A stretch of DNA of 11,506 nucleotides. Source: an uncultured Bacillota bacterium. Its GTDB lineage: Bacteria; Bacillota; Clostridia; Peptostreptococcales; Anaerovoracaceae. A model generated the notes under the pieces. That model was not told the origin of the DNA. It saw nothing but the letters and a program-made list of their open reading frames with translations, and did no database searches. Below, in pieces: positions 1 to 6,758 of the stretch (the stretch's first letter is position 1; each line of letters opens with the position of its first letter). The stretch lies in contig CAMOZS010000040.1 of the NCBI GenBank assembly GCA_946631075.1, positions 1-11,506 on the forward strand, read 5' to 3'. A program made the position numbers and the translations under genes.

Positions 1-28
1 TAGAGCTAAAGGAAGGAAATAAGCTGCA

Positions 29-286
29 ATGGAGATCACAAAAGATACCAAACTGACAGACATCCTGAATGAGTACCCCTGGCTGGAGAAGGAACTGGTG
101 GACAAGTTCCCGGCCTTCAGGGCCCTGCTCAATCCCATCGGCCGCCGCTTCGTCAGGAACGCGACCCTGGAGGAGCTTGCCGCAAAGGCAGGGAAGACCC
201 CGGACCATCTGATCATGCGTCTGGAGGAAGTGATCGCGGAGCACGAGGCCGGGGCGGAGCACGGATCCGGGAGTCAGGAGGAATAA
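29..286 (+). CDS. DUF1858-like small protein
   Basis: An 85-residue soluble protein. Residues 3-70 resemble the DUF1858 / ScdA-N-like helical domain: an N-terminal TKLTDILNEYPWLEKEL segment, a central NPIGRR turn, and a second helix pair (ATLEELAAKAGKTPDHLI). Family members often sit beside redox or hybrid-cluster proteins, but their biochemical role is not firmly known. This copy lacks the CxxC found in some relatives. The tail (residues 71-85) is acidic and glycine-rich, probably disordered. A GGAAGG sequence lies 12 bases before the ATG, a rather long spacing. The stop lies one base before the ATG of the following HAD gene, so the two are almost certainly co-transcribed and probably translationally coupled. 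The family call is moderate; the function is unknown. Confidence 0.75.
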   Translation: MEITKDTKLTDILNEYPWLEKELVDKFPAFRALLNPIGRRFVRNATLEELAAKAGKTPDHLIMRLEEVIAEHEAGAEHGSGSQEE

Positions 287-287
287 G

Positions 288-1127
288 ATGAGCAGACCCA
301 TAGTCGCTTTGATGTACGATTTTGATAAGACACTTTCGCCCAGGAACATGCAGGACTACGGCTTCATGGAGGGGCTGGACGTCAGCTCTGACCAGTTCTG
401 GGCGGAATGCACCCGGATGACGAAGGAGCACCGGATGGACAGCATCCTGGCCTACATGTACCAGATGCTGGACCAGGGCCAGTCCCAGTTTCTTCTGAAA
501 CGGGAGAATTTCCAAAGGCTGGGCAGCAGCGTCAAGCTCTTCCCCGGGGTCAGGACCTGGTTTTCCCGGATCAACGACTACTGCGGGAAATACGGTCTTG
601 AATGCGAGCACTACATCATTTCCTCCGGCCTGAAGGAGATCATCGAAGGAACGGAGATCGCGGATGAATTCAGGGAGATCTACGCCGCGGAATTCATGTA
701 CGGGGAAAACGGCCTGGCCAGATGGCCTGCCATGGCGGTCAACTACACCAGCAAGACCCAGTTTTTGTACCGGATCAATAAAGGTGTGCTGGACGTGACG
801 GAGCAGGCGGAGCTGAACCGGTTCGTGCCCGACGATGACCGGAGGATCCCTTTCCGCAACATGATCTATTTCGGCGACGGGGATACGGACGTGCCCTGCA
901 TGAAGCTGACCAGGGTTAACGGCGGCCATTCCATCGTGGTCTACCAGGACGACCGGGCGGTGGCCGAGCGGCTGATCGCCGAGAAGAGGGCAGACTTTGC
1001 ATTAAAAGCCGATTACAGCAAGGGCCGGGCCCTGGAGAAGACGGTCATGGCCATCATCGACCAGATCGCGGCCACCGAGCGGCTGAAGGCGATGGAGGAC
1101 CGGGCCCAGACCCAGGACCGGACCTGA
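288..1127 (+). CDS. HAD-superfamily phosphatase (phosphoserine phosphatase-like fold)
   Basis: A 279-residue cytoplasmic HAD hydrolase. Motif I is YDFDKTLSP, with the nucleophile and acid/base aspartates at D11 and D13. Motif II is IISSG around S112-S113. A lysine near 156 or 165 could serve as motif III, and motif IV is FGDGDTDVPC with D197 and D201 as Mg ligands. The 90-odd residues between motifs I and II form a helical cap, as in the phosphoserine phosphatase-like group. Its substrate cannot be told from sequence. AGGAGG lies six bases before the ATG and overlaps the end of the DUF1858-like gene. The C-terminus (262-279) is charged and polar. It is the middle gene of a three-gene operon with the tRNA deacylase. 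Confidence 0.9.
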   Translation: MSRPIVALMYDFDKTLSPRNMQDYGFMEGLDVSSDQFWAECTRMTKEHRMDSILAYMYQMLDQGQSQFLLKRENFQRLGSSVKLFPGVRTWFSRINDYCGKYGLECEHYIISSGLKEIIEGTEIADEFREIYAAEFMYGENGLARWPAMAVNYTSKTQFLYRINKGVLDVTEQAELNRFVPDDDRRIPFRNMIYFGDGDTDVPCMKLTRVNGGHSIVVYQDDRAVAERLIAEKRADFALKADYSKGRALEKTVMAIIDQIAATERLKAMEDRAQTQDRT

Positions 1128-1139
1128 AGGAGGAAGAAC

Positions 1140-1622
1140 ATGGATAAGAGTCAGATCGTGGAGATGCTCCGAAGCAAAGGGATCGAGTTCGAGATCTACG
1201 AGCACAGGCCGATCACATCGGTGGAGGAATCCAAGCAGCTGGGCCTGCCACATGAGGGGGCCGGCACCAAGAACTTCTTCCTGAGAGATAAGAAGAAGCG
1301 GAATTATTTCATCATCACCACCAAGGAGGACAAGCCGGTCGACCTGAAAGAGGTCCGGCAGATCCTGGGCACCACAGCTCTTTCCTTCGCCTCCGAAGAA
1401 GACATGGACCGGATGCTGGGGATCATCACCGGGGCGGTGGGACCCTTCGCGGTCTTAAATGATGAGGAGCATAAGGTGAAAGTCTATATCGACGGGGAAT
1501 ACCGGACCGGACTCATGGACGCCCACCCAAATGACAACGGAGCCACCATGTTCCTGAAAGCGGACGACGTGATCCGGCTCCTGCGGGAGGCCGGGGCCCA
1601 AGCGGACTACATCGAGCTATAA
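1140..1622 (+). CDS. ProX/YbaK-type aminoacyl-tRNA deacylase
   Basis: 160 residues, matching the length of free-standing ProX/PrdX-type trans-editing domains, which hydrolyse mischarged tRNA (typically Ala-tRNA-Pro) in the cytoplasm. Visible family features are GAGTKNFFLRDKKKRNYF (residues 40-57) with the conserved lysine K44, a GAVGPFAVLND loop (98-108) and HPNDNGATMFL (129-139), which matches the usual HPNDNTAT motif. It could alternatively be specific for another mischarged amino acid. An AAGGAGG site overlaps the stop of the upstream HAD gene and lies six bases before the ATG, so it is the third cistron of the operon. No terminator is seen directly after the stop; a new promoter begins 30 bases downstream. 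Confidence 0.88.
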   Translation: MDKSQIVEMLRSKGIEFEIYEHRPITSVEESKQLGLPHEGAGTKNFFLRDKKKRNYFIITTKEDKPVDLKEVRQILGTTALSFASEEDMDRMLGIITGAVGPFAVLNDEEHKVKVYIDGEYRTGLMDAHPNDNGATMFLKADDVIRLLREAGAQADYIEL

Positions 1623-1651
1623 CGGATCAGGCCGGGCCAGAGCGGAGCTCC

Positions 1652-1680
1652 TTGACAGGGGCCGGAAGACAAGATAGAAT
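1652..1680 (+). promoter_or_regulatory. Strong sigma-A-type promoter before the DMT gene
   Basis: TTGACA at 1652-1657 (perfect -35), a 17-base spacer, and TAGAAT at 1675-1680 (5/6 match to the -10). Transcription would start near 1687, about 95 bases before the DMT start codon, and would run through the hairpin and T-run at 1712-1748. Confidence 0.8.
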
Positions 1681-1711
1681 AACCCCGTGAGAAGTCAGAA
1701 TCGAATGATTT

Positions 1712-1748
1712 GAGATTGCCACCCTTAGGGACGGCGATCTCTTTTTTT
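1712..1748 (+). terminator. Intrinsic terminator / attenuator in the DMT leader
   Basis: GAGATTGCC (1712-1720) pairs with GGCGATCTC (1733-1741) through nine pairs including one G-U. An inner CCC-TTA-GGG hairpin caps it, and seven T residues follow directly. It lies about 25 bases after the predicted transcription start and 33 bases before the DMT gene ATG. It therefore either ends a ~60-base RNA or acts as a regulated attenuator. A smaller stem (AATC-GAAT-GATT, extended by TCA/TGA) lies immediately upstream at about 1696-1713 and overlaps its base, so the two may compete. Confidence 0.75.
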
Positions 1749-1781
1749 ATCCGGATCAAGTTTCGGATCAAGGAGGAAACT

Positions 1782-2210
1782 ATGGGAATCTACATGTATT
1801 GGCCGATCGCGCTGGCGGTCCTGTCCGAAGTGGCGTATCAGATCTCATCGAAGTCCACGCCCCAGGACCTGAACCCCTTTGCGTCCCTGACCATCACCTA
1901 TCTGATCGGAGCGGCCGTATCGGCAGTCATCTTTTTCATCATGAGCAAAGGGGGAAACATCCTCCAGGAGTGGGGCCAGGCCAACTGGTCCATGTTCCTG
2001 CTGGGCATAGCCATCGTCGGCCTTGAAGCCGGGAGCATCTACATGTACCGGGTGGGCTGGAACGTGAACACCGGCTACATCGTCAAAGCCTGCTTCATCG
2101 CGGTCGCTTTGCTCCTGGTCGGCTACTTCCTCTACAAAGAGCAGGTGAGCGGGACCAAGATCGCCGGCATCGCCATCTGCATGCTGGGCCTCTTCCTGAT
2201 CAACCGCTAG
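1782..2210 (+). CDS. Half-size EamA/DMT-type membrane transporter
   Basis: A 142-residue, very hydrophobic protein with about five predicted membrane segments (roughly 5-20, 33-53, 70-89, 97-118, 124-140). This is one EamA-like domain of the drug/metabolite transporter superfamily rather than the usual two in tandem, so it would be expected to work as a dimer. Typical traits are the IGAAVSAVIFF helix, the GLEAGSIYMYRVGW segment and the C-terminal helix IAGIAICMLGLFLINR. The substrate is unknown. I chose the ATG at 1782 because AGGAGG sits five bases upstream. The frame stays open upstream to a TTG at 1710, but that stretch is the terminator hairpin and has no ribosome binding site. A nine-base direct repeat CGGATCAAG (1752-1760, 1764-1772) leads into the ribosome binding site. 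Confidence 0.85.
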   Translation: MGIYMYWPIALAVLSEVAYQISSKSTPQDLNPFASLTITYLIGAAVSAVIFFIMSKGGNILQEWGQANWSMFLLGIAIVGLEAGSIYMYRVGWNVNTGYIVKACFIAVALLLVGYFLYKEQVSGTKIAGIAICMLGLFLINR

Positions 2211-2245
2211 GGACCAGCGGAGGTCCGGACCGGCCAATTCCCTGT

Positions 2246-2273
2246 GGCGGCGCCGGGCCGCCTGTGGTAAACT
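2246..2273 (+). promoter_or_regulatory. GC hairpin and weak extended -10 before the Cof-type HAD gene
   Basis: GGCGGC (2246-2251) pairs with GCCGCC (2257-2262) around a five-base loop. No T-run follows. TGTGGTAAACT (2263-2273) then resembles an extended -10 (TAAACT, 4/6) only seven bases before the ATG, which would give a leaderless or nearly leaderless mRNA. No good -35 is visible, so this is tentative. Confidence 0.3.
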
Positions 2274-2279
2274 AAAGCC

Positions 2280-3065
2280 ATGACGAAGAAACTTTTATTT
2301 TTTGACATAGACGGGACCATATACAGGGAAGGTTACGGCGTGGGTCAGAATACGGCCCGGGCCCTGGAGCAGTGTGCCGCAAACGGCCACACTCTCATGA
2401 TCTGCACCGGCCGGGGGGCATCATCCATACCCGATGAGGTGAACGAGCTGCCTTTTGATGGCGGCGTCTTCAGCTGCGGAACTTACGTTACCGCAGGGGG
2501 ACAGGTCCTCTGCGACGAGGCCGTTATGGGGACCCACTGCAGGGAGGTCATGGACATCCTCTACGACAACCAGTGTCCCTTCTTTGTCAACAATTCCGAC
2601 TACATCTATTACGATCCCGGCTATACGCCGCTGGGATTCGATCATATCATCCAGAGGATGAAATACGCCTACCACGGCCGGCTCCAGCCTTTGCGGGAGC
2701 TTCCGGGAAGGATCTCCAAGCTCACCGCCTACCCCAGGGACAAGGGCAGGATCCCCCAGATCCGGGAGGGACTTTCCCGCTGGTTCGACTGTATCGTCCA
2801 CGCCGAATACGACTACATCGAGCTGGTCCTGAAGGGCTGCAGCAAGGGAACGGGCGTTGACATGGTGCTGCAAAAGCTGGGGACAGCCAGGGAGGATTCC
2901 TACGGCTTCGGCGACAGCAAGAATGACATCCCCATGCTGGACGCCGTGGGCTGCGGCGTCATCATGAGCGAAGCGCCGGAGGAAATCAAAGGCAGATACT
3001 TCCGGGCCGGATCGATACACGCGGACGGCATCCCCGATGCCCTGCGCCGGCTTGGTCTGATCTAG
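2280..3065 (+). CDS. Cof-type HAD-superfamily phosphatase
   Basis: 261 residues, the usual size for Cof/YidA-type HAD hydrolases, which dephosphorylate small cytoplasmic metabolites such as sugar phosphates. Motif I is FFDIDGTIY (D9, D11), motif II is ICTGR (T43), a candidate motif III lysine lies in KGCSKGTGV (K189), and motif IV is GFGDSKNDIPML (D212, D216). The C2-type cap lies between motifs II and III. The SKGTGVDMVLQKLG segment is typical of the group. No Shine-Dalgarno is seen before the ATG at 2280. A TAAACT box seven bases upstream suggests leaderless initiation. The specific substrate cannot be read from sequence. Confidence 0.92.
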   Translation: MTKKLLFFDIDGTIYREGYGVGQNTARALEQCAANGHTLMICTGRGASSIPDEVNELPFDGGVFSCGTYVTAGGQVLCDEAVMGTHCREVMDILYDNQCPFFVNNSDYIYYDPGYTPLGFDHIIQRMKYAYHGRLQPLRELPGRISKLTAYPRDKGRIPQIREGLSRWFDCIVHAEYDYIELVLKGCSKGTGVDMVLQKLGTAREDSYGFGDSKNDIPMLDAVGCGVIMSEAPEEIKGRYFRAGSIHADGIPDALRRLGLI

Positions 3066-3105
3066 ACAAGACAGGAAACTGAATAAAAAAAGCGAGGTAA
3101 CAAGT

Positions 3106-3588
3106 ATGACAGAATGGAGAAAAATGGTAAGAGCCAAGCAGGCCATCTCTGAGGAAGAATGCATCAGCATCCTGAAGACCCAGCTGAGGGGGGTCCTGTC
3201 GGTCCTGGGCGAGCACGACTATCCCTACGGCGTGCCCATCGACCACTGGTACAATGAAGAGAACGGCAAGATCTACTTCCACGGATCCAAGGTCGGTCAT
3301 AAGATCGACGCCATGAAGAAGCACGACAAGGTCTCTTTCTGCGTCTATGACGAAGGCTACAAGGAAGAGGGAGACTGGGCTCTGAACATCAAGAGCGTGG
3401 TGATCTTCGGCCGGGTCCGCTTCGTGGAGGACAAGGACGAAGCCATGGACATCTGCCGCAAGCTTTGCTATAAATTCACCGACGATGAGGAATACATCGA
3501 GCATGAGATCAAATACTCCGGTCCGGGCACCCTGGTCATCGAGATGTCCATCGACCATATGACCGGCAAGCTGGTCAATGAAGCCTGA
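3106..3588 (+). CDS. PPOX-family flavin-binding protein (NimA-like)
   Basis: A 160-residue split-barrel protein of the pyridoxamine 5'-phosphate oxidase / NimA group. The N-terminus MVRAKQAISEEECISIL, the core PYGVPIDHWYN and IYFHGSKVGHKIDAMK (about 64-79), and the C-terminal TLVIEMSIDHMTGK match NimA-type proteins. Relatives bind FMN or haem-type cofactors, and some reduce nitroimidazoles; whether this one does is unknown. GAGGT lies seven bases before the ATG at 3106. The in-frame ATG at 3124 has no good ribosome binding site, so the first was kept. It sits 40 bases after the HAD gene and 35 before the nuclease gene, all on the same strand, so read-through is plausible. Confidence 0.88.
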   Translation: MTEWRKMVRAKQAISEEECISILKTQLRGVLSVLGEHDYPYGVPIDHWYNEENGKIYFHGSKVGHKIDAMKKHDKVSFCVYDEGYKEEGDWALNIKSVVIFGRVRFVEDKDEAMDICRKLCYKFTDDEEYIEHEIKYSGPGTLVIEMSIDHMTGKLVNEA

Positions 3589-3623
3589 CCGGACAGAAGT
3601 CAGCGAAGAGGTGTGTTGAGAGA

Positions 3624-4655
3624 GTGAAAAAAGTCATAGTCATCGTAATACTGGCGCTGATGGCGCTGGCCGGATGGTCTGTCTGGGACAATCTCCACGA
3701 CTCGCCGCCCCGGGAGGAGCCGGCAAGGCAGGGGATCGATCTGGACCAGATACCGGAATACAGCGGGGAGCCGTCGGTCGAAGTCAACGGAGGCGAGCCG
3801 GAGTTCAGCCAGTCGGAGATCGACAGCGCAAAGGCTGGAGCATCCGGGGATGAAGAAGAGGGCGCCTTCGATCAGAAGCTGTCCGGACTGGATCCGCAGG
3901 GAAGGTGCGGCCCGGCTTTTGCGTGCCTTGACCGGGAGCACATGCCGGAAGGAGAGCGGGGGAGCATCGGAATGATCAAGCCCTCGGGCTGGAAGACGGT
4001 GAGGTATGACTTCATCGATAATGGCGGCTATCTCTACAACCGCTGTCATCTGATCGGCTGGCAGCTGACCGGGGTCAATGACGATGAGCGGAATCTGATC
4101 ACCGGCACCCGCTATATGAATACAGAAGGGATGCTGCCCTATGAGAACCGGGTGGCTGACTGCCTGCGGAGCACGGATGAACATGTCCTCTACCGGGTGA
4201 CTCCCGTATTTGACGGGGATGACCTTCTGGCCAAAGGAGTCCAGATGGAGGCCCTGTCCGTGGAGGACCAGGGGGCTTCAGTCTCTTTCAACGTCTTCTG
4301 TTACAACGTCCAGCCGGGGGTAGAGATCGATTACAGCGACGGAAGCAATCATCTGGCTGAAGGGGCTGTCCGCAGCATGCCTCAGGAGGAGGCGGAGGCC
4401 GGGGAAACAGAGGCCCGGGAGACAGAGACTCAGCAGGCGGAAGCCGAAGACAGCCGCCAGGATGAGGCGGCCGGGGAAAGGAACGGCGGCAGTGAGGAAC
4501 TGGACTATGTCCTGAACACCAATACCCACCGCTTCCATTATCCGGACTGCAAGAGTGTATCCGATATGAAGGATAAAAATAAGGAGGAATTCCACGGCAG
4601 CCGGGATGAGCTGATCAGCATGGGCTACCAGCCCTGCGGGAATTGCCGGCCCTGA
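3624..4655 (+). CDS. Membrane-anchored DNA/RNA non-specific endonuclease with Cys/His tail
   Basis: 343 residues starting at GTG. No in-frame alternative start lies nearby, and AGAGG sits 12 bases upstream. Residues 4-22 form a signal peptide or signal anchor, so the nuclease should act outside the membrane. A polar linker follows. Residues about 85-240 form a beta-beta-alpha metal nuclease domain with the motif NRCHLIGWQLTG (candidate general base H142) and NLITGTRYMN (N157, N166, metal ligand region). An unusual Glu/Ala/Thr-rich linker spans 250-290. The last 50 residues hold H305, C309 (HYPDC) and C338-x2-C341 (PCGNC), a zinc-binding-like module resembling the Ada metal-binding fold. Relatives include competence and secreted nucleases. 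The role here, nutrient acquisition or DNA uptake, is inferred. Confidence 0.88.
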   Translation: MKKVIVIVILALMALAGWSVWDNLHDSPPREEPARQGIDLDQIPEYSGEPSVEVNGGEPEFSQSEIDSAKAGASGDEEEGAFDQKLSGLDPQGRCGPAFACLDREHMPEGERGSIGMIKPSGWKTVRYDFIDNGGYLYNRCHLIGWQLTGVNDDERNLITGTRYMNTEGMLPYENRVADCLRSTDEHVLYRVTPVFDGDDLLAKGVQMEALSVEDQGASVSFNVFCYNVQPGVEIDYSDGSNHLAEGAVRSMPQEEAEAGETEARETETQQAEAEDSRQDEAAGERNGGSEELDYVLNTNTHRFHYPDCKSVSDMKDKNKEEFHGSRDELISMGYQPCGNCRP

Positions 4656-4723
4656 GGGAAGGACGCAGACGGCCGTCAGAGGAAAGCTCGTGCTTTGATG
4701 GATCCAGTGAAGCAGCATATACG

Positions 4724-4759
4724 AAAAGGCATCGGAAGATCATCGGAAGATGCTTTTTT
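4724..4759 (+). terminator. Intrinsic terminator after the nuclease gene
   Basis: GCATC (4729-4733) pairs with GATGC (4749-4753), extended by an A/T-rich outer stem (AAAAG with TTTTT, one wobble), and six T residues follow at 4754-4759. The loop is built from an 11-base tandem repeat CATCGGAAGAT (4730-4740 and 4741-4751), so the stem itself comes from the ends of the duplication. It lies about 70 bases after the nuclease stop. Confidence 0.7.
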
Positions 4760-4842
4760 CTTTGTTTACGCAGTTTTTGCGGAAAAAGCCGGGATCATCC
4801 CTCATGAGCAGCGATGTATCCGGCGGATGAAAAGAGCTACCA

Positions 4843-4868
4843 TATACTCACAAAGGCGAATGCCTTTG
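4843..4868 (+). promoter_or_regulatory. Hairpin (and possible -10) in leader of membrane protein gene
   Basis: CAAAGGC (4851-4857) pairs perfectly with GCCTTTG (4862-4868) around a GAAT loop. TATACT at 4843-4848 fits a -10 box (5/6), but no -35 is found 16-19 bases upstream. The hairpin would sit at the 5' end of the transcript, 28 bases before the ribosome binding site of the gene at 4914. Confidence 0.3.
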
Positions 4869-4913
4869 GAGGGGTTTGCATATAGATAATACTGAGAAAG
4901 GAGAAAAAGGCCT

Positions 4914-5720
4914 ATGGAAATGACAGAAAAGAAAAAAACGATCATCATCATTACGATCCTTGCCGCAGTCGCGCTGGCCTCGATCTTCCTGGTATCCGGA
5001 CCTGCCTCATCGACGGACAGCTTTTCCGGGACCTACAGCGCCCTGGACGCCAAGCGGACGACAGTAACAGAGCTGATGGGGGTGACAGCAGCGTCATCCA
5101 CAGCGATCTCTCTTCTGCCGGGGGACGCCGGCACGCCGATCGCTGATCAGCTGGCTGATCTGTCCGGTTACTTCCTCTTCATCCTGGCAGCCATCTGTCT
5201 GGAGAAGTGGATGGTGACCATCTCGGGGCTCATGGCCTTCCGATTCATCATTCCGATAAGCTGCGGCATCCTGATCGCGGCCAGGCTTTGGAAGAACGAG
5301 TCCTGGAAGGTGATCGGGATCAAGCTGGTGTGTTTCGCCCTGATGCTTTTCGCCATCGTTCCGGCCAGCGTCGTGGTGACCGAGAAGATCGATGAAAGCT
5401 ACCAGGCGTCCATCCAGCAGACCATCGAGGACACCCGCAATGACAACAAGCAGATCCAGGATACGGTCGGAGAGGAGAAAGACCAGGGAGTGATCGAAAA
5501 GCTCTTCGACAAGGTCAAGGGCGGTGTGGCCGGCCAGCTGGAGAAATTCGAAAACACGCTGAACAAGATCACCGAATCCATCGCTGTGCTGATCGTCACC
5601 TCCTGCGCCATCCCCATCGCGGTCATCATTTTCTTCCTGTGGCTGGTGAAGCTGCTGACCGGCGTCAGTGTACAGATTCCCTACGGCAAGCTGAAAAAAC
5701 CGGGAAAGCCGGGCATGTAG
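4914..5720 (+). CDS. Unrecognised multi-pass membrane protein
   Basis: A 268-residue membrane protein whose family I do not recognise. Predicted membrane segments are about 9-28, 84-97, 105-124, 134-155 and 222-249. Between the first and second lies a Ser/Thr-rich extracytoplasmic-type stretch (29-80). Between the fourth and fifth is a long charged, amphipathic region (157-220: TEKIDESYQASIQQTI onward) that could form a coiled coil. The C-terminus is short and basic (KLKKPGKPGM). AAAGGAG lies 10 bases before the ATG at 4914; an in-frame ATG two codons later is the alternative. It stands alone between a terminator and the barstar-carbonic anhydrase gene. No function can be assigned. Confidence 0.8.
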   Translation: MEMTEKKKTIIIITILAAVALASIFLVSGPASSTDSFSGTYSALDAKRTTVTELMGVTAASSTAISLLPGDAGTPIADQLADLSGYFLFILAAICLEKWMVTISGLMAFRFIIPISCGILIAARLWKNESWKVIGIKLVCFALMLFAIVPASVVVTEKIDESYQASIQQTIEDTRNDNKQIQDTVGEEKDQGVIEKLFDKVKGGVAGQLEKFENTLNKITESIAVLIVTSCAIPIAVIIFFLWLVKLLTGVSVQIPYGKLKKPGKPGM

Positions 5721-5753
5721 GATGGGGTCAAAGTCTACAAAAACAGGACGATA

Positions 5754-5764
5754 TGTGGTAATCT
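5754..5764 (+). promoter_or_regulatory. Weak extended -10 before the barstar-carbonic anhydrase gene
   Basis: TGTGGTAATCT resembles the extended -10 seen before the gene at 2280 (TGTGGTAAACT) and shares GTGGTA with the better promoter before topB. The hexamer is only a 3/6 match and no clear -35 is visible, so it is tentative. Confidence 0.25.
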
Positions 5765-5801
5765 TATGGGAGAAAAAATAAAAACCCGGGAGGTGGAGCG
5801 G

Positions 5802-6704
5802 ATGTCAGAAAAAGAGCGGATCGTCACGATCGATGAGAAGATTTACAAGAACAAGGAGCATATCCTGCGTTTTCTCGCGGATGAACTGGGATTCCCGGCT
5901 TATTTCGGGATGAACTACGATGCCTTGAGCGACTGTTTAGGCGACATCTGCTCGCCGACGACCCTCCGTTTCATCCAGGATGAGGAGGGAGTCCGGTCCG
6001 AATGCGTGCAGATGACGCTGCAGATCGCCGGCAACGTGGCCGAATGGAATCCGGACCTGAATGTAGAGATCGTGTTCCGGACCGAGCAGACCGGGTCTCA
6101 GACCGAAGAGACCGAGCCTTTGCCGGTGGATTCTGAGCCACTGTCCGCTGAGCAGGCCCTGCAAAGGCTGGAGGAAGGCAACCGCAACTACCTGCGGTCC
6201 GAGATCGGCCTTGGGGACATCTCCATGGACCTGCGCCGGGAAACGGCGGAGCAGGGACAGAAGCCCTACGCCATCATCATCACCTGCTCCGACTCGAGGG
6301 TCATCCCTGAGTATATCTTTTCCGCGGGGATCGGCGAGCTCTTCGTGATCCGGGTGGCGGGAAACGTGCTGGACAATCACCAGCTGGGGAGCATCGAATA
6401 CGCCGCGGAGCATCTGGGGACCAAGCTGGTCGTCATGCTGGGCCACACCCGGTGCGGAGCGGTCAGCTCGGCCATCGCCGGCCACAGCGGCGGCTTCATC
6501 GACTATATCCTCAAGGACATCAACGAAGCCATCGGCGGCGAGAAGGACGATTACCGGGCCAGCTGCCTGAACATCCGCCATGGGGTGGACCAGATCCGAA
6601 GGGAGCTGATGATCCATCCCATTAAGGACAGCAGGCAGATCAAGGTCGTCGGAGCCATCTACCATGTGGAGGACGGGTCCGTGGAATTCCTGAAGGAAGA
6701 CTGA
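5802..6704 (+). CDS. Barstar-like domain fused to beta-carbonic anhydrase
   Basis: 300 residues in two domains. Residues about 6-93 look like barstar, the barnase inhibitor. The segment FPAYFGMNYDALSDCLGD (31-48) lines up with barstar's helix 2, placing Y34, D40 and D44 at barstar Y29, D35 and D39; barstar W38 is S43 here. The strand LNVEIVF matches barstar's last strand. An acidic linker (94-112) leads to a beta-carbonic anhydrase: CSDSRV (C162, D164, R166) and GHTRCGA (H215, C218) give the full Zn ligand set and Asp-Arg dyad for CO2/bicarbonate interconversion. I chose the ATG at 5802 because GGGAGGTGG ends six bases upstream; the ATG at 5766 has no such site. A macrodomain gene follows 54 bases later. 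The role of the barstar part is unknown. Confidence 0.88.
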   Translation: MSEKERIVTIDEKIYKNKEHILRFLADELGFPAYFGMNYDALSDCLGDICSPTTLRFIQDEEGVRSECVQMTLQIAGNVAEWNPDLNVEIVFRTEQTGSQTEETEPLPVDSEPLSAEQALQRLEEGNRNYLRSEIGLGDISMDLRRETAEQGQKPYAIIITCSDSRVIPEYIFSAGIGELFVIRVAGNVLDNHQLGSIEYAAEHLGTKLVVMLGHTRCGAVSSAIAGHSGGFIDYILKDINEAIGGEKDDYRASCLNIRHGVDQIRRELMIHPIKDSRQIKVVGAIYHVEDGSVEFLKED

Positions 6705-6758
6705 GCGGGAGTCCCGGTGGATGACGCCGGCCGGACTGAATCATAAGGAGGGACCGAT

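Noticed and set aside
1..28. TAG at position 1 as the end of an upstream gene
   Set aside because: Only three bases are available, so no frame can be supported.
213..929. Long reverse-strand ORF of 238 codons
   Set aside because: It mirrors the HAD gene in a GC-rich region, has His/Asp/Val/Leu-heavy shadow composition and no recognisable domain; the forward gene has clear motifs. The same holds for the other long reverse ORFs (e.g. 2421-3170, 5937-6665, 6741-7760, 10653-11390).
1687..1781. Known guanidine (mini-ykkC), preQ1 or fluoride riboswitch
   Set aside because: The paired ACGR loops, preQ1 core and fluoride-switch core were not found; only a generic terminator-type leader is supported.
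4843..4852. CATATACTCA, shared with the XRE divergent promoter (9331-9340), as a second XRE operator
   Set aside because: The second arm GAGTA is missing here; the match is probably just a -10-like TATACT.
4695..4889. 64-codon forward ORF between the nuclease and the membrane protein
   Set aside because: It runs through the terminator at 4724-4759 and the 4851-4868 hairpin, has no ribosome binding site and no domain-like pattern.
5802..6704. Classical barnase-barstar toxin-antitoxin pair
   Set aside because: No barnase-like RNase ORF lies nearby, and the barstar-like part is fused to an enzyme, so a simple pair is not supported.
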